From NCBI GenBank assembly GCA_964247055.1, contig OZ176052.1, positions 2,728,001 to 2,792,000 on the forward strand: a stretch of DNA of 64,000 bases, in the 5' to 3' direction. The position numbers and the translations under genes were made by a program. This document shows positions 23,801 through 35,469 of the stretch, in pieces (within the stretch, counting starts at the first letter, position 1; every line of letters starts with the position of its first letter). Under the pieces are notes generated by a model. It ran no database searches. It worked only from the letters and a program-made list of their open reading frames with translations, and was not told where the DNA came from. The stretch is from Paragordius varius (taxonomy: Eukaryota > Nematomorpha).

Positions 23801-24200
23801 AAATTTATCGATTTCCTTGAAACCTTAAAACATGCTTATAAAAATTGGTAGTAGACAATTGTCACCTAAGATTGCGTTTATTTTGCAGGACGTAACGATA
23901 GTGTATCATCCAAAATATGTCGATACTATTGTCCAACCAAACTAAAATTATTAAGCATTTTTTCTTGTTATAATGCAAATTGTTTCTTTTGCGATACATC
24001 CATTTTTGCTGAATAAAACTTTTTCTATATTTATTTAGAATGAAGACAAGTCTGTTAAAAAGCCAGATTCATCCACTCAAAAGGCTTGTATCAATACTCT
24101 ATTAACTATTACAGAAAAACCTTATGTGGATTCCAATATAAAATCAATGATTAGGACCTTTATAAATTTCAGAACAAATACCGCTTCTAACACTCATTAA
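14925..24200 (+). CDS. RANGAP1: Ran GTPase-activating protein 1
   Basis: Stimulates GTP hydrolysis by Ran at the cytoplasmic face of the nuclear pore. Seventeen exons: 14925-14982, 15009-15136, 15162-15221, 15252-15431, 15656-15799, 17099-17257, 18039-18149, 18507-18606, 18803-18884, 19382-19488, 20362-20535, 20848-21101, 21549-21824, 22774-22815, 23066-23099, 23177-23262, 24039-24200; 2157 nt, 718 residues. The exon at 20362 could instead start at 20356, adding two residues. The first three introns are 26, 25 and 30 nt. Residues 20-340 form the leucine-rich repeats (LDLSDNAFGP, GRNRLEN.GAKALAEAF); FTGRL with the catalytic Arg73 is present. Residues 341-434 are the acidic stretch. Exon 12 (435-519) is Phe-rich and nucleoporin-like. 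The C-terminal domain follows (DAFMKSLF...LLSYIGLMK) with MKNE, a SUMO consensus matching human LKSE, at 664-667. AATAAA lies at 24279-24284. The ATG is the first after a 3' splice site, but upstream codons stay open to that site. Confidence 0.95.
15823..15862. repeat. (TC)n microsatellite
   Basis: A short CT-dinucleotide run a little downstream of a RanGAP1 5' splice site, in intron 5. It can lengthen the polypyrimidine content but is far from the 3' splice site. Confidence 0.85.
18256..18470. mobile_element. MITE family A, copy 2
   Basis: About 215 bp in RanGAP1 intron 7. The left end is TATACCATTTACAACTCAAA, the right end GGGTGAATTTGAATC plus GTAAATGGTATAT. The middle has AAATAAATTATGTG and, inverted, ACACATAATTTATTTTAGGG. 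It shares ends and interior with copies 1 and 3. Confidence 0.8.
19684..20185. mobile_element. hAT-like remnant
   Basis: Starts CAGGGGCGGGCAGAACGCGG then GCTGCATGAGGCCC and, 470 bp on, has AATGCGGCCTCTCGAAGGC, the mirrored GC-rich subterminal words of non-autonomous hAT elements. The right terminus is eroded. Located in RanGAP1 intron 10. An open frame of 90 codons inside it has no recognisable similarity. Confidence 0.45.
22310..22617. mobile_element. foldback MITE in RanGAP1 intron 13
   Basis: Two arms of about 115 bp in inverted orientation around a 70-bp loop. Left arm: GTGTATAAAAAA, TTTTATTTTGGAATCTTAC, ATGCAAAATAGGATTTAAAA. Right arm: TTTTAAATCCTATTTTGCAT, CTCATGTAAGAAAATAAAAC, TATACACTC. 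Non-coding. As RNA it would form a long hairpin in the intron. Confidence 0.8.
22877..23043. mobile_element. short palindromic MITE in RanGAP1 intron 14
   Basis: Two inverted arms of about 62 bp: ATGGCTGCTTATTTCACCC and AGTAGGGCAAATTGCAACA at the left, TGCAAATTGCCCTACTATAG and GTGAAATAAGCAACTATTAA at the right. The right arm ends only about 20 bp before the 3' splice site of the 34-nt exon at 23066. Confidence 0.78.
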
Positions 24201-24790
24201 TAATTTTCACAATGATTTTTTACTATAAATATTTATGGAAATGTGTGATTACATGTAATGTATTTTGAATATCCATATAATAAATTTTTACATAGCCTAT
24301 AACCTATTTTAGTTATATAGATACTGTTTTAGATATTGAAACAATTATATTAATTACTTACATGTATATATCAAATAACTTTATCTATTATACGAATATT
24401 TAACATTTTTTTAAAAATTACCAAGAATGAAGTTAGTAGTAGTGCAAAATGATATTTGAACAGTAAAGACAATAAAATATCTTTCATCGTGTACCCTTTC
24501 GCTAAACTCCATTTTTTCTTAAATTTAAAATTCATCAGCGTCCATATTGTTTTGTTTTTTATATCCATTATTTAAAAACTGGAATAGTAGTTTTCCAATT
24601 TTTTATATTATTGTCCTTTAGCCTGTATTTTAGTCCATTAGCTCTTGATTATATTCTATCCTTATTTACTATCATAATATTCCTTGTGTAATGTTTAACT
24701 CTTATTAATATTCAATTTATTTTTTCTTAATTTTTTGACCTTATTTAATTCTATTACGTCGACTAACCTCTATTTTCAAAGTTTCCTCCT
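24201..24790. other. RanGAP1 3' flank
   Basis: The 3' UTR with AATAAA at 24279-24284, then AT-rich DNA without a gene. From about 24770 CT-rich words announce the minisatellite. Confidence 0.6.
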
Positions 24791-27700
24791 TATCCGTATC
24801 CTCCGTTTCTAAATTTCCACATTTGCTTATCATGTTCATCCGTTTCTGTTCCACCATTCTTCATATCTTACGTTTGTAAAGTTTGACTCTTTTTTATACC
24901 ATCCGTTTATATAGATCCAACCTTCTTTGGACAGTCTTCACATCCAATTTATCGGTTTCTATTTATATTATACCAATCTTCCTAACTAATTCATCCGTTT
25001 CTATTAAAAAGTTCCATCCTTCTTCATTTGCCTGTCGTCCGCTATAAAGGTTTTATTGTTCTTCATTTCCCCTTCATCCGTTTCTATTAAAGTTCCAGCC
25101 TTCTTCATTTCCCATTCATCCGTTTCTTTCGTGGTCCAGCCTTCCTTATTTCCCCTTCATCCGTTTCTATTAAAGTTTCACCCTCCTTTATTGCTAATTC
25201 ATCCGTTTCTATAAAAATTTGACCCTTCTTCTATGCCGTTCATCCGTTTTGATTAAAGTTGCACCTTTCTTGTAACTGATTCATCCGTTTCTATTGAAAA
25301 GCTCCACCCTGCTTCATCCGTTTCTCCTGAACTTTCACCCTTCTTCATATCCACTTCATCCGTTTCTTCTAATGTTTCACCCTTCTTCATATCCACTTCA
25401 TCCATTTCTTCTAAAGTTTCACCCTTATTCATATCCCCTTCATCCGTTTCTTCTAAACTTTCACCCTTCTTCATATCCACTTCATCCGTGTCTTTTAATG
25501 TTTCACCCTTCTTCATATCCCCTTCATCCGTTTCTTCCATAGTTTCACCCTTATTCATATCCACTTCATCCGTTTCTATTAAAAAGTTCCATCCTTCTTC
25601 ATTTGCCTGTCGTCCGTTTCTTTCAAGGTCCAGCCTTCCTTATTTTCCCTTCATCCGTTTCTATTAAAGTTTCACTCTCCTTTATTGCTAATTCATCCGT
25701 TTCTATAAAAATTTGACCCTTCTTCTATGCCGTTCATCCGTTTCTTCCAAAGTTTCACCCTTCTTCATATCCATTTCCTCCGTTTCTTATAAAGTTTAAC
25801 CCCTCTTCATATCCACTTCATCCGTTTCTCCTAAAGTTTCACCCTCATCAACACATCATCCGTTTCTTCTAAAGTTTCACCCTTCTTCATATCCACTTCA
25901 TCCGTTTCTTCTAAAGTTTAACCCTTCTTCATATCCACTTCATCCGTTTCTTCCAAAGTTTCACCCTTCTTCATATCCCCTTTATCCGTTTCTTCCAAAG
26001 TTTCACCCTTATTCATATCCTCTTCATCCGTTTCTTCCATAGTTTCACCCTTACTCATATCCCCTTCATCCGTTTCTTCCATAGTTTCACCCTTATTCAT
26101 ATCCCCTTCATCCGTTTCTTCCAAAGTTTCACCCTTCTTCATATCCCCTTCAACCGTTTCTTCCATAGTTTAACCCTCTTCATATCCCCTTCATCCGTTT
26201 CTTCCAAAGTTTCACCCTTATTCATATCCACTTCATCCGTGTCTTCTAATGTTTCACCCTTCTTCATATCCCCTTCATCCGTTTCTTCCATAGTACCCTT
26301 ATTCATATCCCCTTCATCCGTTTCTTCCATAGTTTAACCCTTCTTCATATCCCCTTTCGTTCCTTCCATAGTTTAACCCTTCTTCATATCCCCTTCATCC
26401 GTTTCTTCCAAAGTTTCACCCTTATTCATATCCACTTCATCCGTGTCTTCTAATGTTTCACCCTTCTTCATATCCCCTTCATCCGTTTCTTCCATAGTTT
26501 CACCCTTATTCATATCCCCTTCATCCGTTTCTTCCATAGTTTAACCCTTTTTCATATCCCCTTCATCCGTTCCTTCCATAGTTTAACCCTTCTTCATATC
26601 CCCTTCATCCGTTTCTTTCATAGTTTCACCCTTATTCATATCCCCTTCATCCGTTTCTTCTAAACTTTCACCCTTATTCATATCCACTTCATCCGTGTCT
26701 TCCAAAGTTTCACCCTTCTTCATGTCCTCTTCATCCGTTTCTTCCATAGTTTCACCCTTATTCATATCCACTTCATCCGTTTCTTCTAAACTTTCACCCT
26801 TCTTCATATCCACTTCATCCGTGTCTTCCAATGTTTCACCCTTCTTCATATCCCCTTCATCCGTTTCTTCCATAGTTTCACCCTTATTCATATCCCCTTC
26901 ATCCGTTTCTTCTAAACTTTCACCCTTCTTCATATCCACTTCATCCGTGTCTTCTAATGTTTCACCCTTCTTCATATCCCCTTCATCCGTTTCTTCCATA
27001 GTTTCACCCTTATTCATATCCCCTTCATCCGTTTCTTCTAAACTTTCACCCTTCTTCATATCCACTTCATCCGTGTCTTCTAATGTTTCACCCTTCTTCA
27101 TATCCACTTCATCCATTTCTTCTAAAGTTTCACCCTTATTCATATCCCCTTCATCCGTTTCTTCTAAACTTTCACCCTTCTTCATATCCACTTCATCCGT
27201 GTCTTTTAATGTTTCACCCTTCTTCATATCCCCTTCATCCGTTTCTTCCATAGTTTCACCCTTATTCATATCCACTTCATCCGTTTCTATTAAAAAGTTC
27301 CATCCTTCTTCATTTGCCTGTCGTCCGTTTCTTTCAAGGTCCAGCCTTCCTTATTTTCCCTTCATCCGTTTCTATTAAAGTTTCACTCTCCTTTATTGCT
27401 AATTCATCCGTTTCTATAAAAATTTGACCCTTCTTCTATGCCGTTCATCCGTTTCTTCCAAAGTTTCACCCTTCTTCATATCCATTTCCTCCGTTTCTTA
27501 TAAAGTTTAACCCCTCTTCATATCCACTTCATCCGTTTCTCCTAAAGTTTCACCCTCATCAACACATCATCCGTTTCTTCTAAAGTTTCACCCTTCTTCA
27601 TATCCACTTCATCCGTTTCTTCTAAAGTTTAACCCTTCTTCATATCCACTTCATCCGTTTCTTCCAAAGTTTCACCCTTCTTCATATCCCCTTTATCCGT

Positions 27701-30440
27701 TTCTTCCAAAGTTTCACCCTTATTCATATCCTCTTCATCCGTTTCTTCCATAGTTTCACCCTTACTCATATCCCCTTCATCCGTTTCTTCCATAGTTTCA
27801 CCCTTATTCATATCCCCTTCATCCGTTTCTTCCAAAGTTTCACCCTTCTTCATATCCCCTTCAACCGTTTCTTCCATAGTTTAACCCTCTTCATATCCCC
27901 TTCATCCGTTTCTTCCAAAGTTTCACCCTTATTCATATCCACTTCATCCGTGTCTTCTAATGTTTCACCCTTCTTCATATCCCCTTCATCCGTTTCTTCC
28001 ATAGTACCCTTATTCATATCCCCTTCATCCGTTTCTTCCATAGTTTAACCCTTCTTCATATCCCCTTTCGTTCCTTCCATAGTTTAACCCTTCTTCATAT
28101 CCCCTTCATCCGTTTCTTCCAAAGTTTCACCCTTATTCATATCCACTTCATCCGTGTCTTCTAATGTTTCACCCTTCTTCATATCCCCTTCATCCGTTTC
28201 TTCCATAGTTTCACCCTTATTCATATCCCCTTCATCCGTTTCTTCCATAGTTTAACCCTTTTTCATATCCCCTTCATCCGTTCCTTCCATAGTTTAACCC
28301 TTCTTCATATCCCCTTCATCCGTTTCTTTCATAGTTTCACCCTTATTCATATCCCCTTCATCCGTTTCTTCTAAACTTTCACCCTTATTCATATCCACTT
28401 CATCCGTGTCTTCCAAAGTTTCACCCTTCTTCATGTCCTCTTCATCCGTTTCTTCCATAGTTTCACCCTTATTCATATCCACTTCATCCGTTTCTTCTAA
28501 ACTTTCACCCTTCTTCATATCCACTTCATCCGTGTCTTCCAATGTTTCACCCTTCTTCATATCCCCTTCATCCGTTTCTTCCATAGTTTCACCCTTATTC
28601 ATATCCCCTTCATCCGTTTCTTCTAAACTTTCACCCTTCTTCATATCCACTTCATCCGCGTCTTCTAATGTTTCACCCTTCTTCATATCCCCTTCATCCG
28701 TTTCTTCCATAGTTTCACCCTTATTCATATCGCCTTCATCCGTTTCTTCCAAAGTTTCACCCTTATTCATATCCACTTCATCCGTGTCTTCTAATGTTTC
28801 ACCCTTCTTCATCTCCCCTTCATCCGTTTCTTCCATAGTTTCACCCTTATTCATATCCCCTTCATCCGTTTCTTCTAAACTTTCACCCTTCTTCATATCC
28901 ACTTCATCCGTGTCTTCTAATGTTTCACCCTTCTTCATATCCCCTTCATCCGTTTCTTCCATAGTTTCACCCTTATTCATATCCCCTTCATCCGTTTCTT
29001 CCATAGTTTAACCCTTCTTCATATCCCCTTCATCCGTTTCTTCCAAAGTTTCACCCTTCTTCATATCCCCTTCATCCGTTTCTTCCATAGTTTAACCCTT
29101 CTTCATATCCCCTTCATCCGTTTCTTCCAAAGTTTCACCCTTCTTCATATCCCCTTCATCCGTTTCTTCCAAAGTTTCACCCTTCTTCATATCCCCTTCA
29201 TCCGTTTCTTCCAAAGTTTCACCCTTATTCATATCCCCTTCATCCGTTTCTTCCAAAGTTTCACCCTTATTCATATCACCTTCATCCGTTTCTTCCAAAG
29301 TTTCACCCTTCTTCATATCCCCTTCATCCGTTTCTTCCAAAGTTTCACCCTTATTCATATCCCCTTCATCCGTTTCTTCCATAGTTTAACCCTTCTTCAT
29401 ATCCCCTTCATCCGTTTCTTCCAAAGTTTCACCCTTCTTCATATCCCCTTCATCCGTTTCTTCCATAGTTTCACCCTTCTTCATATCCCCTTCATCCGTT
29501 TCTTCCAAAGTTTCACCCTTATTCATATCCCCTTCATCCGTTTCTTCCATAGTTTAACCCTTCTTCATATCCCCTTCATCCGTTTCTTCCAAAGTTTCAC
29601 CCTTCTTCATATCCCCTTCATCCGTTTCTTCCATAGTTTAACCCTTCTTCATATCCCCTTCATCCGTTTCTTCCATAGTTTAACCCTTCTTCATATCCCC
29701 TTCATCCGTTTCTTCCAAAGTTTCACCCTTCTTCATATCCCCTTCATCCGTTTCTTCCAAAGTTTCACCCTTATTCATATCCCCTTCATCCGTTTCTTCC
29801 ATAGTTTAACCCTTATTCATATCCACTTCATCCGTTTCTTCTCTAATTTCACCCATCTTACTTCATCGGTCTCTTTTAAAGTTTCAACCTTTTCATAATT
29901 ATTTGGTCCGTTTCTTCTAAGGTGTCACCCTTTTTCTATCCACTTCTTCCGTTTCATCTAAAGTTTCCTTCTTCGTATCCACTTCATCTGTTTCTATTAA
30001 ACTCGTCCTTCCTTTTTCCGTTCTTTTAAAGTTTCATCCTTTCTCATAACTACTTCCGCCGTTTCTTCTAAAGTATTAACCTCCTTCATATCCAGTTCTC
30101 CGTTTCTATATTCACTCCTATTCATCCCTTCGTCCGTTTTATTAAAGATTCACTGTTCCATATCCAGTTAAACCCCTTCTATTAAAAATAAACCCTTCTT
30201 CAAAATACTCTGCATTCGTGTCAATTAAGACCCCACCCTTCTTCATATCCCCTTTATCCGTTTCAATTGGAGTTCAACCCTCATCGTTTTCTAAAGTATC
30301 ACCCATATTTGTGTCCACTTTAACCTTTGTTAAAATTTCTTCATTCCTTCAACCCTATCTAATAATTCCCTCTCCTTCCTATTCACCCGTTTTAAGGGTT
30401 TCTTTCATATTTTTTATTCATCCGTTGGTTAAATTCTACT
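24790..30440. repeat. 5.6-kb pyrimidine-rich 42-bp minisatellite array
   Basis: Well over 100 tandem units of 42 bp, C/T-rich on the plus strand (TTCATATCCCCTTCATCCG, then TTTCTTCCAAAGTTTCACCC). Alternating variants are visible: TTATTC/CTTCTTC, CCCCTTC/CCACTTC, CCATAG/CCAAAG/CTAAAC. Units are most uniform between 28.0 and 29.8 kb and degrade at both edges, as expected for unequal crossing-over. As 42 is a multiple of three, long open frames arise on both strands: acidic/basic 14-residue repeats on minus (ETDEGDMKKGETLE-like, up to 236 codons) and Ser/Phe-rich repeats on plus. The minus frame is broken wherever GTTTAACCC variants occur (TAA), and there is no start context or splice pattern, so I call it non-coding satellite. 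It is the inverted relative of the array at 1-1600. Confidence 0.93.
25350..28770. repeat. 1711-bp higher-order tandem duplication within the array
   Basis: A block of minisatellite with odd marker units (TGCCTGTCGTCCG, TTTGACCCTTCTTCTATGCC, CACCCTCATCAACACATC) occurs at about 25.57 kb and again exactly 1711 bp later at about 27.28 kb. Three separate marker stretches (25918/27629, 26139/27850, 26583/28294) give the same offset with no visible differences over hundreds of bases. The block boundaries are approximate. 1711 is not a multiple of 42, because the marker units have irregular lengths. Confidence 0.88.
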
Positions 30441-30449
30441 CTTAAAATA

Positions 30450-32640
30450 ACATGTTTCATTCAACAAATAACATTTTACATACAAATTTTAGGCCTACAT
30501 ACATTACAAAAATAATAGAAAAATAAATTTAGGTGTTACAAGTTTTATAGATTCAACCTAGTATATTTAAAAATTATTTACATTTATTTTGACAAACAAT
30601 ATTGTTTTTAGAAATTTCTTTCCAATTTTGTTATATTATTTATAAAGATTAATTTCTGTTTGGGCTATCCCATTTCATTAAATCCATTTATAATATCTTA
30701 AATATTCGGTATCGCGAAATTTATACAATATTTGATTAAAATCATGTTACAAATTTTAAACTAAAAATTAAAAAAAAATTCAATCATTTTTGGTCATGAT
30801 AATATAAGCAATGAAAATTAATCAAAAACTGCATGATTTTATTAAATAGAGTTCTATTATTATTGTAAACCATTAACATATTTTGCAACAGGTATTATAT
30901 AAATAAATATAACAGATCCATTTAAAAATATGATATATCGATTGGCAATTATAGAAAACACAATTATTTTAAAATCAATTTAGAATATATTTTAGTGAGT
31001 ATGAGAAAAAAATGAGCCCATATTAAGGCATATTATTTTAGCGGATATGAAACTTGACTATAGAAACTCTCTTATATAAACTAGATATAATTACCTTGTA
31101 TTAGTTATTTGCATTGTCCTATACATCATCTGAATATAACCATAACCGCTAATAGACGGGTTTTCCATTACAATCTTTTGTTGATTTACATTTAGAATTT
31201 GATAAATGAGTACACTAAAAACAGTTTTTAAAATAACGATGATTAGAACATTGTAAAAAATGATTGTTGATTAACCAATATAATATGTTAGGTTTTAATG
31301 AAAAGTAGTGTCAAAGTTATTTTGCGCTCCTATCATTTGTTGAATAAAATTTGTATTTTAATTAAATTATTTGTGCTAAACAAAAGATGAATATAAAAAA
31401 CGTTATTACATCGTTAAAGCCCAAAATAATGTTAAAGGATGATTAAATTTGACATTATTTATGCGAATCGGTTAAAAAACAGGCTAAAGCAAAATTAAAA
31501 AGCAATGTATCCCGCAATGCGTACCCGTTTATTTTTCATTTTTATATATATCTTCTTGATGTGTAACTTTGAACCATTTCTAAAACAACTATTCTAGTTT
31601 TAATTGATAGATACAATAGATATAATTATTAATTAAAGTACCATAAGACAATATCACATTATTTAACAACTATTTTTTATTAAATTATTATTTAAAGAGC
31701 TATTTTTATTTTTCAAATAATTTTAAATGCACTTCTCTGTACTTATCATTAACATCTAATAGGCTAAACATACGTATTTCAGCTGTATCGGCGTTTATTA
31801 AATATTTATTAAATAATTTTTCACAAAATTTTTAATTTAATTCAGGGCTTCGAACCGGGTCGAAAAAGTGGTACCGAAACCGGCCTGGTTTCTAAAATCA
31901 AAGGAAACCGGGGCGGTTTCTACCGGTTTCATTTTGGTTCCTAATTTTTAATCAATTGACTTTCATGCAACATTTTTATTACAATAATAAAACAAAATAT
32001 CATCAATATGTTTAAATAAGTGCACATTATAACAAATAGCAAGTTTTTTTATCTAATTAGCATTGAATTTATACATAAATTATCTTAACCGCAGTATTTA
32101 TCGCTAATGTAACCTTACATCATAAAATTTCAATATATTTGCTAAATTGTGGCCAGAAAAAGTTAGTTTGAGAGCTTCATGCTAAAGTGAAACGCTTTTT
32201 TCCACTGATATATACTGTAACTCATTTTTTCCGTTATGGGTGATTGATTATGGACGCTATATTTATGGTTTTGTTTATGCAAAATTCAAAGAGATACTTG
32301 ATTTTTAGAAGTAATTATAAGAAATTATAACCTGGATTATCGTCATTTCTTTTTCCCAAAGATATGCCAGAAATTTATTTTACTAATTATTGAGGTAAAT
32401 GTTTCTAATTTATAGATAAAGGATATCTCTATATATAATTATATATGTGCCAAGATTTAAAGTATAGGTTTTCAATAAATTTTCAACATGGTAATTCCAT
32501 TTCAATCGGATAAGTTTAAAGGACGTCAACATATTAATTTTTTTTGAAATAATAAATTATAAAATTATGTTATCATAAAATATGCTTCACTTTAAAAACA
32601 ACTCAAAAATTTGATGAGCGATAAAATTTATTATTATATG
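30450..32640. other. intergenic, AT-rich, with one possible hAT end
   Basis: No gene seen. At 31846-31950 a GC-richer patch begins CAGGGCTTCGAACCGGGTCG and repeats ACCGG words (AAACCGG, CTACCGGTTTC). It looks like one end of a hAT-type element, but the mate was not found in the window. Confidence 0.5.
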
Positions 32641-32644
32641 TAGT

Positions 32645-32939
32645 CAGGGGTGTCCACCATAAATGGCTTCACACGGCATTTTCCCAAAAAACGGCTGACG
32701 GCATTAGAAATAAATATATGGTAATTCATATATAATTTATTAGATTTTAAACATAAGATTGTAAAATGTGAGCAAATATAACAATTTTTCTAGTTCTTGT
32801 CAATTGAATAGAAAATTAGAAAATAGTTTAAAAAAGTGTTAATTTTACTAAGATCTTATAAGTATATTTTTACAAATTATATATCCAGATTTTTCGCTGG
32901 CGGCAAATATCTCGGGGGGCCGTGTGTGGGCCACCCCTG
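32645..32939. mobile_element. hAT-like MITE, copy 2
   Basis: About 295 bp with ends CAGGGGTGTCCACC and GGGCCACCCCTG, alike in size and ends to the copy at 13016-13295 (both also share ATAAATGGCTTC/ATAAATAGCTTC near the left end and TTCATATATAATT inside). Non-coding. No clear 8-bp target duplication. Confidence 0.75.
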
Positions 32940-33019
32940 AGGAAGATATTAAAATATATTTTATTTTGTTTAAAATATAATTTTTAACAAAATTTTTTTG
33001 AAGCTTTTACTTCGTGATC

Positions 33020-34145
33020 TTTTGAAGCATGACAGAAACAGTATAATTCATAAAATATCATACTTTTTATATATTTGATAATCCTAAAATTTCTTTTATT
33101 TCATTATATAGATTTTAATATTAATTTGTTTGAAATATAAATTGTTTTGTCTTACAAAAATTAACCCAAATTTAAAAGCAAACACATTTAAATTAAATTG
33201 TGAGATAATAGAAGTGTTCAGCATCATAAAATTATATAAAAAAGTTTATAATATCCAAAACATTTTATACCGTTTACCATTATATTTCGGAATACCATCA
33301 AATTACCTTCGCCAAAATTTTGCTATAAATTAAATTTTTGAGCAAAATATGCAATTTTCTGGAAAAATTATTTTGATATAATTTAGCATATGGTATTTAA
33401 GTACAAACTCGGCATTTTTGCCTTTTTAAAAAACAGTATTACATAATGTGGGCTTACTCACATTAAAAGATTAAAAATCTCAGTTATTTTATTGGAATAT
33501 TTAGCTTCCAAAAAATTTCAAAATGTGCGCAAATTTTGCCATATAATATGCATCAGTTAATAGAAAAGTGTAAAGCCCATATCTGAAAAATCAAAAATTT
33601 ATAAAATAATGTTTTCCCTTTTGTAATGTTAGCATGATGTGCGAAAATCTTAAGATTTTTTGCTATGGAGCAAATATCAAATCGATAACTATCTAACATT
33701 TGGATAGTTTTATATATCAAAGTGATGTGAAATTCAAATATCTTAAAAAGTAAAAAAGGTATCAGGCCAAATTTAAAAATATGCTTTCTTTAGCCTTTCA
33801 GCCGCATAAATACAATAAAAACTTAAATATGTAAAAAATCCTCATCTTAGACTTTCTCTATTTTTTCTTTAAAACGTTTTAAATTGCTAATACAGTAGGC
33901 AAAAATGCATATTATGGTTAGATGTAAATAATTAGCGTAATAAACTTTGAGGTTGCATTATACCAGCAATAACTAGATATTTATATGTTTTGGAATTGTT
34001 CCAATTTTAGACTCTAGCTGGAAGTTACAAAACTGTAACAATTCTAAGTAGAGTAGATAATTAAATTTTAAACAAAATAATTTTCAAACAGTAGTTTATT
34101 TACAAGATTGAGGTCTGCAATATAAAACTACCCCCAATACGTATT
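33020..34145. repeat. unclassified dispersed repeat, copy 1
   Basis: Shares long stretches with 62240-63510: GAATATCTTAAAAAG..., a 'ATCCTCATCTTA' block, TTATGGTTAGA, ATTTTAGACTCTAG and TAGTTTATTTACAA, in the same order and spacing. The left part carries GAAGCATGACAGAAAC and GTTCAGCATCAT, words that recur, also inverted, in the copies near 37.4, 49.9 and 62.3 kb. No protein similarity. Confidence 0.6.
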
Positions 34146-34232
34146 CGCCGACATAGTGAAGTGGTCATAAAGTGTTAAACTATACTTTAAGCTTAAACAA
34201 AAGGCACCATAAAAATTATGCATTTTTAATCT

Positions 34233-35469
34233 ATATATTTATAAAAATGGAAAATGCTGGCTTTGTGATCTGTTTCCGGAAAACCGGTAAACCCATTCAA
34301 ATCCAAATATCAAAAAAATATAATCATTATATATATTTATATATATATATATATTAAGTCTTGTGGGTATCGGGTGCCATATATTTATTGCCGACTTTAC
34401 AAATTCTATTAGATATTATTATATAAATAAAAAAGTAGACATGCAGAAAAAGTTTATAAGGAATATATAAAATTCAGGAATCAATATAAATATACGTTTC
34501 ATAGATTATTCGAATACCTCGACACTAAATAATCGTTAAATGATGGCGTATTTTTAGGGCCCCAAAATTAACGGCAGTAAAAAAACGCCTAACCTTAATT
34601 TTTACCGAGTTACAGGTAATATTTCAAGTTTTTAATGAGCTCATATGGCCTGATAAGTTTTTTATTTGCCTCCAAAGTCACGCTATATTGATATAGTGGC
34701 GCAGTTGTAGGCGGGTGGCGCCCTACCCAGAGGCTGATACAAAAAAAGCGCTTGATTAAAATTTTTGCCTTTTTACGGAAAATACCTGGAATGATTGATT
34801 CCATATGCTTTCATGAAAAATCATTCTATGAAGGCGCATTTTTCAGAGCTAAATTTTCTGCCTTGTTACGGCTAATATTTTAAGCACCTATTCAACTCAT
34901 ATAGACTGATAGGCTTTCTGGAATTTAGTCCCAAAGGCACGCTATTTCGGTATAACCAGGCAGTTTTTAGCGGGTGGGTATCTCCTTACCCAAGCCAATA
35001 TAAAAATGCGCACGACTAAAATTTTTGCCTTTTAACAAGGAATACCTGGAATTTCATTGAATTTCCACGATCTCATACCTTGGGCGAAAAATAATCCAAA
35101 AAATTGTTTTTTTTTTGAAAAAAGGCATTTTACGGGGAGAGCGGGTAAAAAGAGGGCCTAAATTAAAAAAGCGAGGCAACTATGTTCGGCGCAATCGAAG
35201 ATATGTAAACAAAAATCTTTTTTGAAATTGAATGGTCCAACACGTTTTCAGAAAAACTGCCTCAAAGACACGATTTTTGTAGACTTGTGTTTTCAAAAAA
35301 AATCGTTTTTTACACGGGGTGGGTCCCAGGGGACCTAATTCTAAAAAGTGCCAAGCTATTGTCGTGGCATTCATATTATATTTTTTTCATACATTTGGAT
35401 TTGAATCGGTCTACCGGTTTTCCGGAAACAGATCACAAAACCAGCATTTTCCATTTTTATAAATATATA
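34233..35469. mobile_element. 1.24-kb element with about 90-bp terminal inverted repeats
   Basis: The ends (34233-34324 and 35375-35469) are near-perfect inverted repeats of about 90 bp, sharing TTTATAAAAATGGAAAATGC, GTGATCTGTTTCCGGAAAAC and ATTCAAATCCAAAT. Between them lie two imperfect direct repeats of about 250 bp (34535-34800 and 34825-35060), each with a 'GGCG..TTTTTC' start, CTCATATGGCCTGATA/CTCATATAGACTGATA, a CGGGTGG core, TAAAATTTTTGCCTTTT and ATACCTGGAAT. No transposase. It looks like a non-autonomous DNA transposon with an internal tandem repeat. Confidence 0.8.

Noticed and set aside
25253-29382. Long open frames of charged or Ser-rich repeats on both strands as protein genes
   Set aside because: They follow from a 42-bp unit without stops. 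Both strands are open at the same place, frames break at every TAA-bearing unit, and there is no start, splice or 3' signal. Kept as satellite, with a finding on possible expression.
1-30440. The two inverted minisatellite arrays as terminal repeats of one giant mobile element
   Set aside because: The enclosed genes are ordinary host genes, the arrays differ in length and decay gradually at the edges, and no transposase or integrase lies between them.
33130-33333. A 67-codon open frame as a small gene
   Set aside because: Lies inside a dispersed repeat, is Asn/Ile/Lys-rich as expected from AT content, and has no similarity.
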